A stretch of 64,000 nt of DNA from positions 310,001 to 374,000 of the forward strand of contig CAXXWW010000017.1 of NCBI GenBank assembly GCA_963665215.2, written 5' to 3'. This stretch comes from G963665215 sp963665215. Lineage in GTDB: Bacteria > Chloroflexota > Dehalococcoidia > Lucifugimonadales > CAUZJF01. A program made the translations under genes and the position numbers. This document shows, in pieces, positions 35,675 through 45,296 of this stretch. Position 1 is the stretch's first letter; the number at the start of each line of letters is the position of its first letter. The notes beneath the pieces are model-generated. The model saw only the letters and a list, made by a program, of their open reading frames with translations. It made no database searches and was not told where the DNA came from.

Positions 35675-35953
35675 ATGGCAAGGAGGAAGCATACGGCAGA
35701 GCAGATCATCAACAAGCTCAGAGAGGCGGAGGTGGCCATATCGGCAGGGAGTACGGTCGCTGAAGTCTCTCGTCAGATAGGGGTGACCCAGCAGACCTTC
35801 TACCGGTGGCGCACCGAGTACGGGGGGTTGAAGATCGACCAGGCTAGACGGCTGAAGCAACTGGAGACCGAGAACGGTCGTTTGAGGAGAGCAGTGGCTG
35901 ATCTGACGTTGGACAATCAGATACTGAGAGAAGCAGCGGAGGGAAACTTCTAA
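35675..35953 (+). CDS. IS3-type element A orfA
   Basis: 92 aa, MARRKHTAEQIINKLREAEV, with HTH VAEVSRQIGVTQQTFYRWRT and a zipper-like helix. The ATG follows GGGGGGTAAAG. The end carries G GGA AAC (35941-35947) in the correct phase for -1 frameshifting into orfB, as in the other copy. Confidence 0.93.
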   Translation: MARRKHTAEQIINKLREAEVAISAGSTVAEVSRQIGVTQQTFYRWRTEYGGLKIDQARRLKQLETENGRLRRAVADLTLDNQILREAAEGNF

Positions 35954-35976
35954 GCCCTTCTCGTCGTCGCCAGTGT

Positions 35977-36810
35977 GTGGAGCACGTCAAGGAGATGTTC
36001 GGGGTCTCAGAGCGACGAGCCTGCAAGGTGCTGGGCCATCCCAGGTCGACGCATCGGTATGAGCCGATACCTGGAGAGGATGAGCAGGGCTTGACCGAGG
36101 AGATCGTAGAGTTGGCCAGTCGGTATGGCAGGTACGGTTATCGCAGGGTCACCGCTCTGCTGAGGATGGAGGGTTGGGATGTGAACCACAAGAGAGTAGA
36201 GCGGATCTGGCGACGAGAAGGGCTGAAGGTGCCGGCCAAGCAGCCCAAGAGAGGACGTCTGTGGCTCAATGACGGCTCCTGCGTGCGTCTGCGGCCCCAG
36301 GGACCGAACCACGTGTGGGCCTACGACTTCGTACTGGTCAGGACCCAGGACAGTAGAGCTGTGAGGCTGCTGACCGTCATTGACGAATACACCAGGGAGT
36401 GTCTGGCCATCAGGGCAGATCGACAGATCCGAGCCTCCGACGTAATAGAGACCCTTGCCGAGCTGATGATGATCAGGGGAGTGCCCGATCACATACGCTC
36501 AGACAACGGACCGGAGTTTACAGCCAGGGCTGTGCGGGAGTGGCTTGGGCGAGTGGGAGCCAGGACGCTGTACATTGAGCCTGGATCGCCGTGGGAGAAC
36601 GGCTACATCGAGAGCTTCAACGGCAAGCTCAGAGACGAGCTGCTGGACAGGGAACTCTTCTACACGCTCTTGGAGGTGAGGGTGCTGACCGAGCGGTACA
36701 GGCAGATTTACAACCGCATCAGGCCTCACAGCTCGCTGGGCTATAGGCCGCCGGCCCCGGAGACTGTGCTGCCTGCTGTTCCACTCCCTGTCCTTGCTGG
36801 ACTAACATAG
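35977..36810 (+). CDS. IS3-type element A orfB
   Basis: 277 aa with an rve core: first Asp in HVWAYDFVLVR, second Asp in IRSDNGPEFTA, Glu in ENGYIESFNGKL. It is complete to YRPPAPETVLPAVPLPVLAGLT, showing what the chimeric gene at 20592 has lost. Expression is probably as an OrfAB fusion through the heptamer in orfA. Confidence 0.94.
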   Translation: MEHVKEMFGVSERRACKVLGHPRSTHRYEPIPGEDEQGLTEEIVELASRYGRYGYRRVTALLRMEGWDVNHKRVERIWRREGLKVPAKQPKRGRLWLNDGSCVRLRPQGPNHVWAYDFVLVRTQDSRAVRLLTVIDEYTRECLAIRADRQIRASDVIETLAELMMIRGVPDHIRSDNGPEFTARAVREWLGRVGARTLYIEPGSPWENGYIESFNGKLRDELLDRELFYTLLEVRVLTERYRQIYNRIRPHSSLGYRPPAPETVLPAVPLPVLAGLT

Positions 36811-37161
36811 CAGGTGGTACAAAGATCGGGGGCAGGTCACGTGAGCGTGCCGGTCGTTGACGGGCTCGCGGAGCGGAAGGTCCGACCGGACGAGCTCTTC
36901 GCCGACACGGCGTATGGGTCGGGCCGCAATGCCTTCGAAGCCTCGCGCCGGGGAACGGAACTGGTGAGCCCGGTGGCGGGGTCGGCGCCGGGGAACTCGC
37001 ACGAAGGAGAGGGTGACGGACCACCGCCGCTCACCGTCGCGGACTTTCAGATCGACGTCACAGGGGAGCAGGCCACGGTGTGCCCCGCCGGCCACCCGTC
37101 CATCGAGGAGCACGAGTTGGAGGATGCGCCGGAGCGGGTAGAGGTCCACTTTGCCGGGACA

Positions 37162-38803
37162 ACATGTGTTGTTGTTCTACGATTATGTCAGTAGCTAACT
37201 GGTCAGCGAAAATGTCATCCCATGGAAGGAGTGACATTGACGCAGAAGGAGCAGACGAGACTTCAGGTGCTCAACAGCGTTCTGGCAGATCAGGTGGTGG
37301 TATGTCAGGCGGCCGAGGTCCTGGGAGTGAGCGAACGCCACATGAGGCGTATTCTGGCGGCCTATAGGAAGGAGGGCGCCGCCGCACTCGCCCACGGGAA
37401 TCGTGGCCGCCGACCGGCCAACACCACGACAGAGACCAAGATGACTTACGTGGTGCAGCTGGCCCGCACTCGCTACGCTGGAACGAACCATACGCATCTG
37501 ACCGAGTTGTTGATGGAACGGGAGGGGATCGACCTGAGCCGCTCTACGGTGCGCCGCATCCTGGTCAGCGCCGGCGTGGACAGCCCCCGCCGCCGCCGGC
37601 CGCCCAGACACCGTGTCCGGCGCAAACGCATGGCCCAAGAAGGGATGCTGCTGCAGATAGATGGGAGCCACCATCGGTGGCTGGGGGAACAAGGACCCCG
37701 GTTCGTCCTGCTGTTGGCCGTGGACGACGCCACCGGCACTGTGCCTGACGCTCTGTTCAGCCAGGAGGAGGACACCCGCGGCTACTTCCTTCTCATGGAG
37801 GGGTTGATCCGGCAATGCGGGATACCGCTGGCCGTCTACAGCGACCGACACGCGGTCTTCAAGCATACTGGAGAGCCTCGCCAGAAGCCGGCCGGGCCAA
37901 CCCAGTTCGCCCGCGCCATGGAGGAGCTGGGGATACGCCAGATATTCGCCAGGTCACCGCAGGCGAAGGGCCGGGTCGAGCGGACGGCGGGGACATTCCA
38001 GGACCGGCTGGTGACCGAGCTGCGCCTGGCGGGCGTCACCACCATCGACGAGGCCAATGAAGTCCTGCACCGCTTCCTGCCGCGCTTCAACGAGAAGTTC
38101 GGGGTTCCGGCAGAGCACTCAAGCGTTGCTTACCGCTCTATGGAGTCATCGGTGGCCCTGGACCAGATACTCTGCTTCAAGCACCGCCGCAAGGTGGCCA
38201 GGGACAACACCGTCAAGTACAACTGGCGTACCTTGCAGCTGCTGCCTGGTAAGGAGCGGCCTAGCTACGCCGGAGCGCAGCTGGAGGTCCATGAGGGCTT
38301 GGACGGTCAGCTCCTCGTGCAGTACCGGGGACGCACGATCCCCACACAGGAGGCGCCGCCGCGCCCTGGAGTTCTCCGTGCCTCCAATGGTCCTCTCCGA
38401 TATGGCCCCGGCCTTGAGCGTAGGGTCAACGGCGTGGGCAGCCACCCCAAGGAGAGCTTGGCATCCCTCGACGCCATCGAGGCCGACAGCGCCACATTGA
38501 ACGGCGGCGGCAGAGTTCGCAAGCCTCCGGCATCGCCACGCAGGAAACCCACGCCGCGACAGAGGGTCCGGTGGAAGGCCGTGCAGCAGGCTAAGCTTCG
38601 GGGCCTCTCCATTCGGGCAATCGCCAGGGAGTTGGGCATCCACAGGAACACGGTCCGCAAGTACGCCGAAGCCAAGAGCCCGCCCATGATGCGCACCAGG
38701 GGCAGGTCCCGCGTATCACAGTCCGATGGTATGACAGCGGCCTAGATGGACATTTTCCCTGACCACTTAGGCGGACATAATCGCTGGACATCGACACAAC
38801 ATG
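37162..38803 (+). mobile_element. ISNCY (ISDol1-like) element, copy 2, with target duplication
   Basis: The element proper is 37167-38798 (1632 bp), flanked by ACATG. Comparison with the uninterrupted IS1182 sequence (GGACAACATGCGAGCC) confirms both the boundary and the duplication. Confidence 0.94.
37222..38745 (+). CDS. ISNCY (ISDol1-like) transposase
   Basis: 507 aa, nearly identical to copy 1 (for example RRKPTPRQ instead of RRTPTPRQ, VRKYAEAK instead of VREYAEAK). The catalytic residues and both helix-turn-helix regions are intact. The same TTG 15 bases downstream of the ATG may be the real start. Confidence 0.94.
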   Translation: MEGVTLTQKEQTRLQVLNSVLADQVVVCQAAEVLGVSERHMRRILAAYRKEGAAALAHGNRGRRPANTTTETKMTYVVQLARTRYAGTNHTHLTELLMEREGIDLSRSTVRRILVSAGVDSPRRRRPPRHRVRRKRMAQEGMLLQIDGSHHRWLGEQGPRFVLLLAVDDATGTVPDALFSQEEDTRGYFLLMEGLIRQCGIPLAVYSDRHAVFKHTGEPRQKPAGPTQFARAMEELGIRQIFARSPQAKGRVERTAGTFQDRLVTELRLAGVTTIDEANEVLHRFLPRFNEKFGVPAEHSSVAYRSMESSVALDQILCFKHRRKVARDNTVKYNWRTLQLLPGKERPSYAGAQLEVHEGLDGQLLVQYRGRTIPTQEAPPRPGVLRASNGPLRYGPGLERRVNGVGSHPKESLASLDAIEADSATLNGGGRVRKPPASPRRKPTPRQRVRWKAVQQAKLRGLSIRAIARELGIHRNTVRKYAEAKSPPMMRTRGRSRVSQSDGMTAA

Positions 38804-39349
38804 CGAGCCCTGCCCCTTGCGGTCCCGTTGCCCAGTGAAGCTGGACCGGCGTGCGGGGGACTACGTCCTCAAGGCGGACCTGGTGAAGGTAAACATCGAG
38901 CGGCGCCGGAGGGCCGAGGCCACCGAGGAGTGGCGCAAGCGGTATGCCATAAGGGCCGGGATCGAGGGAACGAACTCCGAGCTCAAGCGCGCCCACGGGC
39001 TTGGGCGCTTGCGGGTGCGAGGGGGCCGTCGGGTGCGGCTTGCCGTCTACCTGAAGACGTTGGCGTGCAACTTCAAGCGGATGGTCCATGCACGCCTGGT
39101 GGAGATGGAGAACACGGCTCAGCGGGCGGTCGGGACGGTACCTGCGGTCGCGGCCGCATGAGGGCGCCGCTCCACAGCTTCCACCGGGTGCCCTGAGCCA
39201 CGGAAGGGGTACCGCAACGGGATCACGCTTGTCCTGAGCGCGGCAGATGGTGCGGTGAGCCCAGCAGCCGGCATCCCGTGGCCTCCTCCCTTCCAGGCCC
39301 CTTCGCACGCCAGGGTTCATCTCAAACAGGCCTTTTTGCGAGGGAATCA

Positions 39350-40510
39350 ACCTTGGAAGCCGCTGTTGAGGGCTATGAAATCCTGCTCTCGAACAGAGTT
39401 CTGAGAGTTGGTGAATCTCGTGATATTGGTGATTTCAGCTTCGTCGCTACGTACAATCTTGGTGATTACACCACCACGTCCGACTCGCTCTTTCCACTCA
39501 CTGACGGCCGAATCGCTGCCAGTACCTCCGGGATTCATTCTCGGTTCCAGGACTTGCCAAATGGTTTTGGTTGTCTGGCAACCATTTACAATATAGGGGT
39601 CATGGATAGCGACCTCTCCATCGTCCGAACGTGAGGAGTAGTCGGATACAACAATTGTGATACCGTTGTTGTAAAGGCCGAATGTTTCCGGATTCTCGTT
39701 CAGAGTCCGGGCAATCCCCTTGTTGATCTTCCTATGGCCTCCAAGAAACTGGCGTACGTTCTTTCCGTACAATTGATTCAAGTCCCCGGTCAGATTCTTA
39801 TAACTTCGCATGAACTCGAAAAGATCCAATAGGGAAACCGTACCCACCATCAGTCCGGGAGTCTGCTCAACGAACTGTCCTTTTACCGAGACGGATAAAT
39901 GGGCCGCTTCAACGTAATCCAGGCCTTCCCATATTGTCTGGAGAGACACCTCCTCGACATCGAAGATTGACTTTACCCGCTCTCTGCCGATGAGCTTTAT
40001 GTTTTCAAGAGCTTGACGTTCCTGATTGGAAATCGGGTCTGTAGTTGCGAAGACTAGGACAATTCTGTCTGCATGCGACGCTTGCTCGAGAAACAAGGCA
40101 AGCTTTTGCATTAACTGCTTGGTATCTTGAGACAGGTGTTGATTTTGACCCTGCAAAGTTGTGATGACCTTGTTGCCCTCTTTCAGAATCGTGTCGGTTC
40201 CTGCAAATCCAGCCCCATATTTGCTTTGAACCAAGTACCAAATGTCGCCCTCTTCTGAATTATCATCGCGGCTGCCGGTATCAGTGTCGGCGCGTTTGAG
40301 ATAGGCGATGTCAATCCCACCGTCGCCGGAGCCATCGCAAACCACGAAGTCCTCGTCGTCAGGTGTGACATCCAGCCATTGTGTAACTAACTTGGCTCCA
40401 AACCATCGTCCCTTCTCCAAGGGCGAGACTTGAGCTTCTACGATCTCGGTTAGCCACGCATCTCGGAACTGTTCGTAGCTAACCTTGTCAGCTGCGTTAG
40501 CCGTTGTCAT
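39350..40510 (-). pseudogene. AIPR (abortive phage resistance) protein, C-terminus cut
   Basis: ATG after GGAGAGTAA. The N-terminal ~190 residues hold a restriction-endonuclease-like core (CDGSGDGGIDIAYL ... WYLVQSKYG, the D and QxK of a PD-(D/E)XK fold). Then the AIPR domain follows: YGKNVRQFLGGHRKINKGIA, NENPETFGLYNNGITIVV, IVNGCQTTKTIW. The frame ends at ALNSGFQG where the IS1182 end begins; family members are typically 550-700 residues. It is divergent from abiEi and lost its 3' part to the IS. Proteins of this family occur with restriction systems. Confidence 0.85.
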
Positions 40511-40593
40511 TTACTCTCCTTCACCAGCCTCATCTTGCGTAGGAGTCAGCCAATGTGCTATATTTCTGACATCCTAGCATAGAGGACATCCGA

Positions 40594-41190
40594 GTGGCAA
40601 GCCTCCCATCTCAGATCATGAGCCACGCCGCCGACTCGTCGGAGGGCACGCTGCTGTGCCCGAGTGCGTTGTTGCACTTGGGCGGCAGAGCGGCTGTGGA
40701 CCAGGCGTTGTCTCGGCTTGCCCGAAAGGGGGAGCTCATGCGGATCTATCAGGGTGTCTACGTCCGGCCCGTCCAGACTCGTTTCGGTCCTCGTCCGCCT
40801 GCCCTCGAGATAGTGCTTGCTTCACTGTCTGCGCTTTGGGGCGAGACGATTGTACCTTGTGGGGGGATGGCAGCGAATGCTCTTGGACTCACCACCCAGG
40901 TGCCTATACGGTCGGTCTACCTCACGTCCGGACCCAACCGCAAGCTGAGGCTCGGTGAACTGGTGGTGGAGCTCCGCCATGCCCCTCGTTGGCAAATGAC
41001 GGCACCACACCGACCGGCCGGCGAAGCGGTCCGTGCCCTAGCCTGGCTGGGTCCCAAGGAAGTAGTGGCGGGATTGGGGGCAATTGGGCGAAAGCTCTCT
41101 GCCGAAGATATTCGAGAGCTGGCTGCGTCGCGAGCTGTGATGCCAGCGTGGATGGCGGAACCCGTGAGCGCGATGGTTGCCAATGGCTGA
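40594..41190 (+). CDS. abiEi: AbiEi-type antitoxin of Type IV toxin-antitoxin system
   Basis: 198 aa. An N-terminal winged-helix-like region (LGGRAAVDQALSRLARKGEL, then RIYQGVYVRP) and the DUF6088/AbiEi pattern ALWGETIVPCGGMAANALGL. By family it binds DNA, represses the operon and counteracts the nucleotidyltransferase encoded next. The GTG start at 40594 follows GAGG; an ATG at 40618 is an alternative. The stop overlaps the toxin ATG by eight bases (ATGGCTGA). Confidence 0.88.
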   Translation: MASLPSQIMSHAADSSEGTLLCPSALLHLGGRAAVDQALSRLARKGELMRIYQGVYVRPVQTRFGPRPPALEIVLASLSALWGETIVPCGGMAANALGLTTQVPIRSVYLTSGPNRKLRLGELVVELRHAPRWQMTAPHRPAGEAVRALAWLGPKEVVAGLGAIGRKLSAEDIRELAASRAVMPAWMAEPVSAMVANG

Positions 41191-42232
41191 CACGCTGTTT
41201 GAATTGCTCTCTCCAGAAGAGAGGCGGGATGCCTTGGAGGTAGCTGCTAGCCTCAGCGGAAGACGCGTGCATCTCCTGGAGAAGGATATATGGGTGGTGT
41301 ATACGTTGCGCGCCCTCGCACAGAGCCAGTTCAGTGAGAAGTTGACCTTCAAGGGCGGCACCTCCTTGGCCAAGGCGTATCACGCCATTCGTCGATTCTC
41401 GGAAGGCCTAGACGTCACCTACGACATCCGAGCCATCGCTCCCGACTTGGTGGAAGGCGGTGGGGAGGATGCACTACCAACCACTCGCAGCCAGGAGCGC
41501 AATTGGACGCGGGAAATCAGGCGGCGGCTGGCAACGTGGGTGGAGACCCGTGCACTGCCCGCTATCGAAGCTGACCTCGCTGGATTAGACCCGTCAGTAC
41601 AGATGCGAACCAACGGTGACACGGTGTTGGTCGGCTATGAGCCACTATTCACGTACTACGACTTCGTGAGGCCGGAGGTGACAGTGGAGTTCGGGGCGCG
41701 CTCGACAGGGGAGCCGCGTGAAGAGCGTGCGATAGGTTGCGATGCGGCTCCATACTTATCGGAGGTGACATTCCCTTCAGCCAACCTCTTCGTCATGTTG
41801 GCTGAACGCACGTTCTGGGAGAAGGCCACGGCCGTTCACGTCTTCTGCCGCCAGCAACGCAGCCGAGGAGAGCGGCTCTCCCGGCACTGGCACGATCTCG
41901 TCCGCTTGGACGACGCAGGCTTCGCCGAAAGGTCGCTCGCCGACCGAAACCTAGGGCTGTCGGTAGCACGACACAAGGCGATGTTCTTCCGGGAGAAGGA
42001 CGCCACAGGAAGTTGGATTGACTACGAGGCCGCGGTCTCCGGCGACTTGCAACTCGTGCCAGAGGGTTCGTTCTATGAGGCCCTGGCTGACGACCACGAA
42101 AGAATGGTCAATGACGGTATGCTCCTCGGCGATGAGGAGACATTCCAGGAACTGATGCGCAAGTGCGAGGATATCCAAGGCAAGGCAAATGGAACCCGAG
42201 GCAAGGAATCTGGAGCCCATAAGACTCGCTAG
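41183..42232 (+). CDS. abiEii: AbiEii-type nucleotidyltransferase toxin
   Basis: A 349-aa protein. LEKDIWVVYTLRAL, LTFKGGTSLAKAYHAIRRFS and EGLDVTYD correspond to the AbiEii motifs KD.wv...L, FKGGTSL.K and RFSEDiDL. The second motif reads FSEGLD, with Gly where the first acidic residue usually lies, so activity may be altered. It acts in the cytoplasm in phage-triggered growth arrest. Start chosen at ATG 41183 because of the overlap with abiEi; an upstream TTG at 41177 is possible. The helicase gene follows after 13 bases. Confidence 0.88.
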   Translation: MADTLFELLSPEERRDALEVAASLSGRRVHLLEKDIWVVYTLRALAQSQFSEKLTFKGGTSLAKAYHAIRRFSEGLDVTYDIRAIAPDLVEGGGEDALPTTRSQERNWTREIRRRLATWVETRALPAIEADLAGLDPSVQMRTNGDTVLVGYEPLFTYYDFVRPEVTVEFGARSTGEPREERAIGCDAAPYLSEVTFPSANLFVMLAERTFWEKATAVHVFCRQQRSRGERLSRHWHDLVRLDDAGFAERSLADRNLGLSVARHKAMFFREKDATGSWIDYEAAVSGDLQLVPEGSFYEALADDHERMVNDGMLLGDEETFQELMRKCEDIQGKANGTRGKESGAHKTR

Positions 42233-42245
42233 GAAAACCATCCGA

Positions 42246-43312
42246 ATGGTTAACACTCGCCACATCATAGACAACCAACAAGCCACGGTCGCAGAGCGTC
42301 TGAGGCGGCACCTCGGCGACGCTCATGCCTTTGACTTCGTATCGGCGTACTTCAGCATCTATGGCTATGAGCTTCTTATGAACGAACTGGACAGCATCGA
42401 TGAGGTGCGGTTTCTCTTCGGGGACCCAACTTCGGTCGAGGACCTGGACCCTGGGGCTAAGGACCCCAAGTCCTTTGCTGTCACGGAGAAAGGCCTGACT
42501 CCGAACCACACGATGCTACAGAGATACTTGGCAAAACGGTGCGCAGATTGGGTCAGGAGGGAATCTGTTGCAATACGGTCCGTCAGCCAGACCAACTTCC
42601 TTCACGGCAAGATGTATCTGGCCGGATCGGGCGACGAGCTCAGTAGCGCTGTGGTTGGCAGCTCCAATTTTACCAAGAATGGGCTGGGCGGCAGCGACCG
42701 CTCCAATCTGGAAATCAACCTAGCCGTAAGCGACGCCGACACCCTCGCTGAATTGCAGGATTGGTTCGACCGGCTGTGGAAGGACACACAGCGCACCGAA
42801 GACGTAAAGCAGAAGGTGCTGGACGCCCTGGCCCGCGTTGGGAGTGACCACGCGCCGGAGGTGGTCTATTACAAGACCCTCTACGAACTTTTCCGCAAGG
42901 AAATTGAGGCCCGGATCGCGGGCGATGAGGGTTTGGTCGCCACAGGCTTCTACGACAGCCAAGTCTGGAATGCGCTCTACGAATTTCAGAAGGATGGGGC
43001 CAAGGGCGCCATAGCAAAGCTGCGCCAGCACAACGGGTGCATCCTCGCGGATAGCGTGGGGCTGGGCAAGACATATACCGCTCTGGCGGTAATAAAGTAC
43101 TTCGAGCAGCTCAACGAGCCTGTGCTGGTGTTGTGCCCTCGTAAGCTGCACGAGAACTGGTCCCTCTACCAGGCAAGCAACGGGCACATTCAGAACCCCT
43201 TCCCTCAGGACCGGTTCAGTTATACTCTGCTGGCCCACACCGATCTGTCCCGGATTTCGGGCAGGTCGGGCAGCGTTGACCTCGCCAATTTCAACTGGAG
43301 CAACTACAAGCT
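42246..43312 (+). pseudogene. PLD-domain SNF2-like helicase, truncated by IS1182
   Basis: It starts at ATG 42246 (MVNTRHIIDNQQATVAERLR). The N-terminal domain is phospholipase-D-like (FLHGKMYLAGSGDELSSAVV, then GSSNFTKNGL). The helicase domain begins with CILADSVGLGKTYTALAVIK (motif I) and VLVLCPRKLHENW (Ia). The IS1182 end cuts it after NFNWSNY, before the DExH box, so less than half of a ~1000-residue protein remains. Proteins of this layout occur in restriction and other defence loci. It probably formed one transcription unit with abiEi-abiEii. Confidence 0.85.
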
Positions 43313-45296
43313 TGATTCCCTCGCAAAAAGGCCTGTTTGAGATGAACCCTGGCGTGCGAAGGGGCCTGGAAGGGAGGAGGCCACGGGATGCCGGCTGCTG
43401 GGCTCACCGCACCATCTGCTGCGCTCAGGACAAGCGTGATCCCGTTGCGGTACCCCTTCCGTGGCTCAGGGCACCCGGTGGAAGCTGTGGAGCGGCGCCC
43501 TCATGCGGCCGCGACCGCAGGTACCGTCCCGACCGCCCGCTGAGCCGTGTTCTCCATCTCCACCAGGCGTGCATGGACCATCCGCTTGAAGTTGCACGCC
43601 AACGTCTTCAGGTAGACGGCAAGCCGCACCCGACGGCCCCCTCGCACCCGCAAGCGCCCAAGCCCGTGGGCGCGCTTGAGCTCGGAGTTCGTTCCCTCGA
43701 TACCAGCCCTTATGGCATACCGCTTGCGCCACTCCTCGGTGGCCTCGGCCCTCCGGCGCCGCTCGATGTTTACCTTCACCAGGTCCGCCTTGAGGACGTA
43801 GTCCCCCGCACGCCGGTCCAGCTTCACTGGGCAACGGGACCGCAAGGGGCAGGGCTCGCATGTTGTCCTGGCAAAGTGGACCTCTACCCGCTCCGGCGCA
43901 TCCTCCAACTCGTGCTCCTCGATGGACGGGTGGCCGGCGGGGCACACCGTGGCCTGCTCCCCTGTGACGTCGATCTGGAAGTCCGCGGCGGTGAGCGGCG
44001 GTGGTCCGTCACGCTCTCCTTCGTGCGAGTTCCCCGGCGCCGACCCCGCCACCGGGCTCACCAGTTCCGTTCCCCGGCGCGAGGCTTCGAAGGCGTTGCG
44101 GCCCGACCCATACGCCGTGTCGACGAAGAGCTCGTCCGGTCGGACCTTCCGCTCCGCGAGCCCGTCAACGACCGGCACGCTCACGTCGGTGTCGCTCCCA
44201 CTCGAGGGGGTCACCTCCACGTGGGTGATGAGCTGGGTGGCGTTCTCCCCGTGGCAGGTCTCCGCCACCTGCACCTCGTACCCCTTCCCCTTGTGGCCGC
44301 TGTAGGTCACATCCGGGTCGTGGGGCGATTGCAGCGAGTCGGCGGACACCTGCTTCGGGTCCTTCAGGGCCACGGGCACCTTGCATTCCCCAGCATCGTC
44401 ATCATCGTCCCCCGGGCGCCCGTCCCGGTGTTTGCCCACATGGCACTGCTCCCGCAGCAGCCGCTCCAGCAGCCGGTACTCCTCCAGCTGGGCAGCAGTC
44501 GTGCCACGGAACCGGTCCACCAGCCGGTAGAGGTCCCGGGCACAGACCGAAAGGCGTCGCCGACCCTCCCCCGTGTGGGCGTCCTCGTAGTGGGTCGCCT
44601 CGTCTTCTTCCTTCAAATAGCGCCCCAGGAGGCCCTCCGGAACCACAGGGCGAAGCTCTGGGTACTCCCAGCGCAAGGCCCGCAGGAACAACCGCATCGT
44701 CTCACAGAACAGGCCCAGCCGGGTGAGTGTAGCGATGTTGCTCATGATGTGGGTGGAGTCCAGCCGTTGCTTTCCGGTGCGTATGCCCAGCGCCTGGATG
44801 ATCCGGTCCGTGGTCTCCTGGAAAGCCAGCCGGCCACCATCGTGCTGCATCAGGCGAACTCGGAAGTTGTGGAGGGTCTTCTGGGGCAGGTGGGTCTCCT
44901 CGATGTCCAGCCGCAGGGCGTGGTGCCAGAGCAGGTTGAACTCTAGCTGCTCCAGGGCTTCACCGTCGGTGAGGTTGAACATCTCTTTGAGAAGGTGGAC
45001 CCCGAGGACGGTCTGCACCGCTCGGTCGGGACGGCCGTTGTCCGCGCAGTACATCGGAGCAAAGAGCTCCTCGTCAATCAGGGGGAGCGCCTCGTTTCGG
45101 AAAACCTCGGCCCAACTCCCCTCCAGGCGCTTAGCCTTCTTCGGCGTCACCAGGAACTGGGACTGCCAGAGGCTCTCTTGCGGGTCTCGCGCTCGGAACA
45201 TGCTCCCCTCCCTCGCCCGGGCGCTGCCCCAACGCCCTTTCCCCACATTATCCTCCCATTGCCCCCGGAGGACGAGGGGTTTTTACGAGGGAATCA
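43313..45296 (-). mobile_element. IS1182 element, complete copy
   Basis: 1984 bp with inverted repeats TGATTCCCTCGCAAAAAGGC and, at the other end, TGATTCCCTCGTAAAAACCC. Flanking tetramers are AGCT and AGGT, so the target duplication is not exact. It separates a helicase fragment from a methylase fragment. Confidence 0.93.
43501..45201 (-). CDS. IS1182 family transposase
   Basis: 566 aa from ATG 45201, chosen because GGAGGGGAG directly precedes it (the frame is open to 45246). The N-terminal DUF772-type region (MYCADNGRPDRAVQTVLGVH) is followed by the DDE core: QRLDSTHIMSNI, LFVDTAYGSGRN and IRAGIEGTNSELKR. A Cys-rich insertion (CPAGH...CEPCPLRSRC) is typical of the family. It is the only complete copy here and the likely source of transposase for the MITE at 27098. 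Confidence 0.95.
   Translation of the reverse strand: MFRARDPQESLWQSQFLVTPKKAKRLEGSWAEVFRNEALPLIDEELFAPMYCADNGRPDRAVQTVLGVHLLKEMFNLTDGEALEQLEFNLLWHHALRLDIEETHLPQKTLHNFRVRLMQHDGGRLAFQETTDRIIQALGIRTGKQRLDSTHIMSNIATLTRLGLFCETMRLFLRALRWEYPELRPVVPEGLLGRYLKEEDEATHYEDAHTGEGRRRLSVCARDLYRLVDRFRGTTAAQLEEYRLLERLLREQCHVGKHRDGRPGDDDDDAGECKVPVALKDPKQVSADSLQSPHDPDVTYSGHKGKGYEVQVAETCHGENATQLITHVEVTPSSGSDTDVSVPVVDGLAERKVRPDELFVDTAYGSGRNAFEASRRGTELVSPVAGSAPGNSHEGERDGPPPLTAADFQIDVTGEQATVCPAGHPSIEEHELEDAPERVEVHFARTTCEPCPLRSRCPVKLDRRAGDYVLKADLVKVNIERRRRAEATEEWRKRYAIRAGIEGTNSELKRAHGLGRLRVRGGRRVRLAVYLKTLACNFKRMVHARLVEMENTAQRAVGTVPAVAAA

Larger units (their letters stand above)
35607..36839 (+). mobile_element. IS3-type element A, copy 2 (complete, 1233 bp)
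   Basis: Inverted repeats TGACCTGCCCCC and GGGGGCAGGTCA bound orfA and orfB. The flanks are two IS1182 pieces in opposite orientation, so no target duplication is expected or seen. The element sits exactly at a rearrangement junction. Confidence 0.9.
36840..39161 (+). pseudogene. IS1182 transposase remnant (two parts)
   Basis: The first part (36840-37166) encodes the region around the second Asp (FADTAYGSGRNAF). The second part (38799-39161) encodes the Cys-rich segment and the Glu helix (IRAGIEGTNSELKR) to the C-terminus. The N-terminal half is missing. Confidence 0.9.
36840..39349 (+). mobile_element. IS1182 element, 5'-truncated copy split by ISNCY
   Basis: It begins inside the transposase gene (VSVPVVDGLAERKVRPDELF) at the IS3-A boundary and ends at the inverted repeat GCGAGGGAATCA, next to the AIPR gene. 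ISNCY copy 2 is inserted at 37167 with an ACATG duplication. Confidence 0.9.

Noticed and set aside
43276..44946. 556-codon plus-strand frame running from the helicase into IS1182
   Set aside because: It crosses the IS boundary and lies antisense to the well-defined IS1182 transposase.
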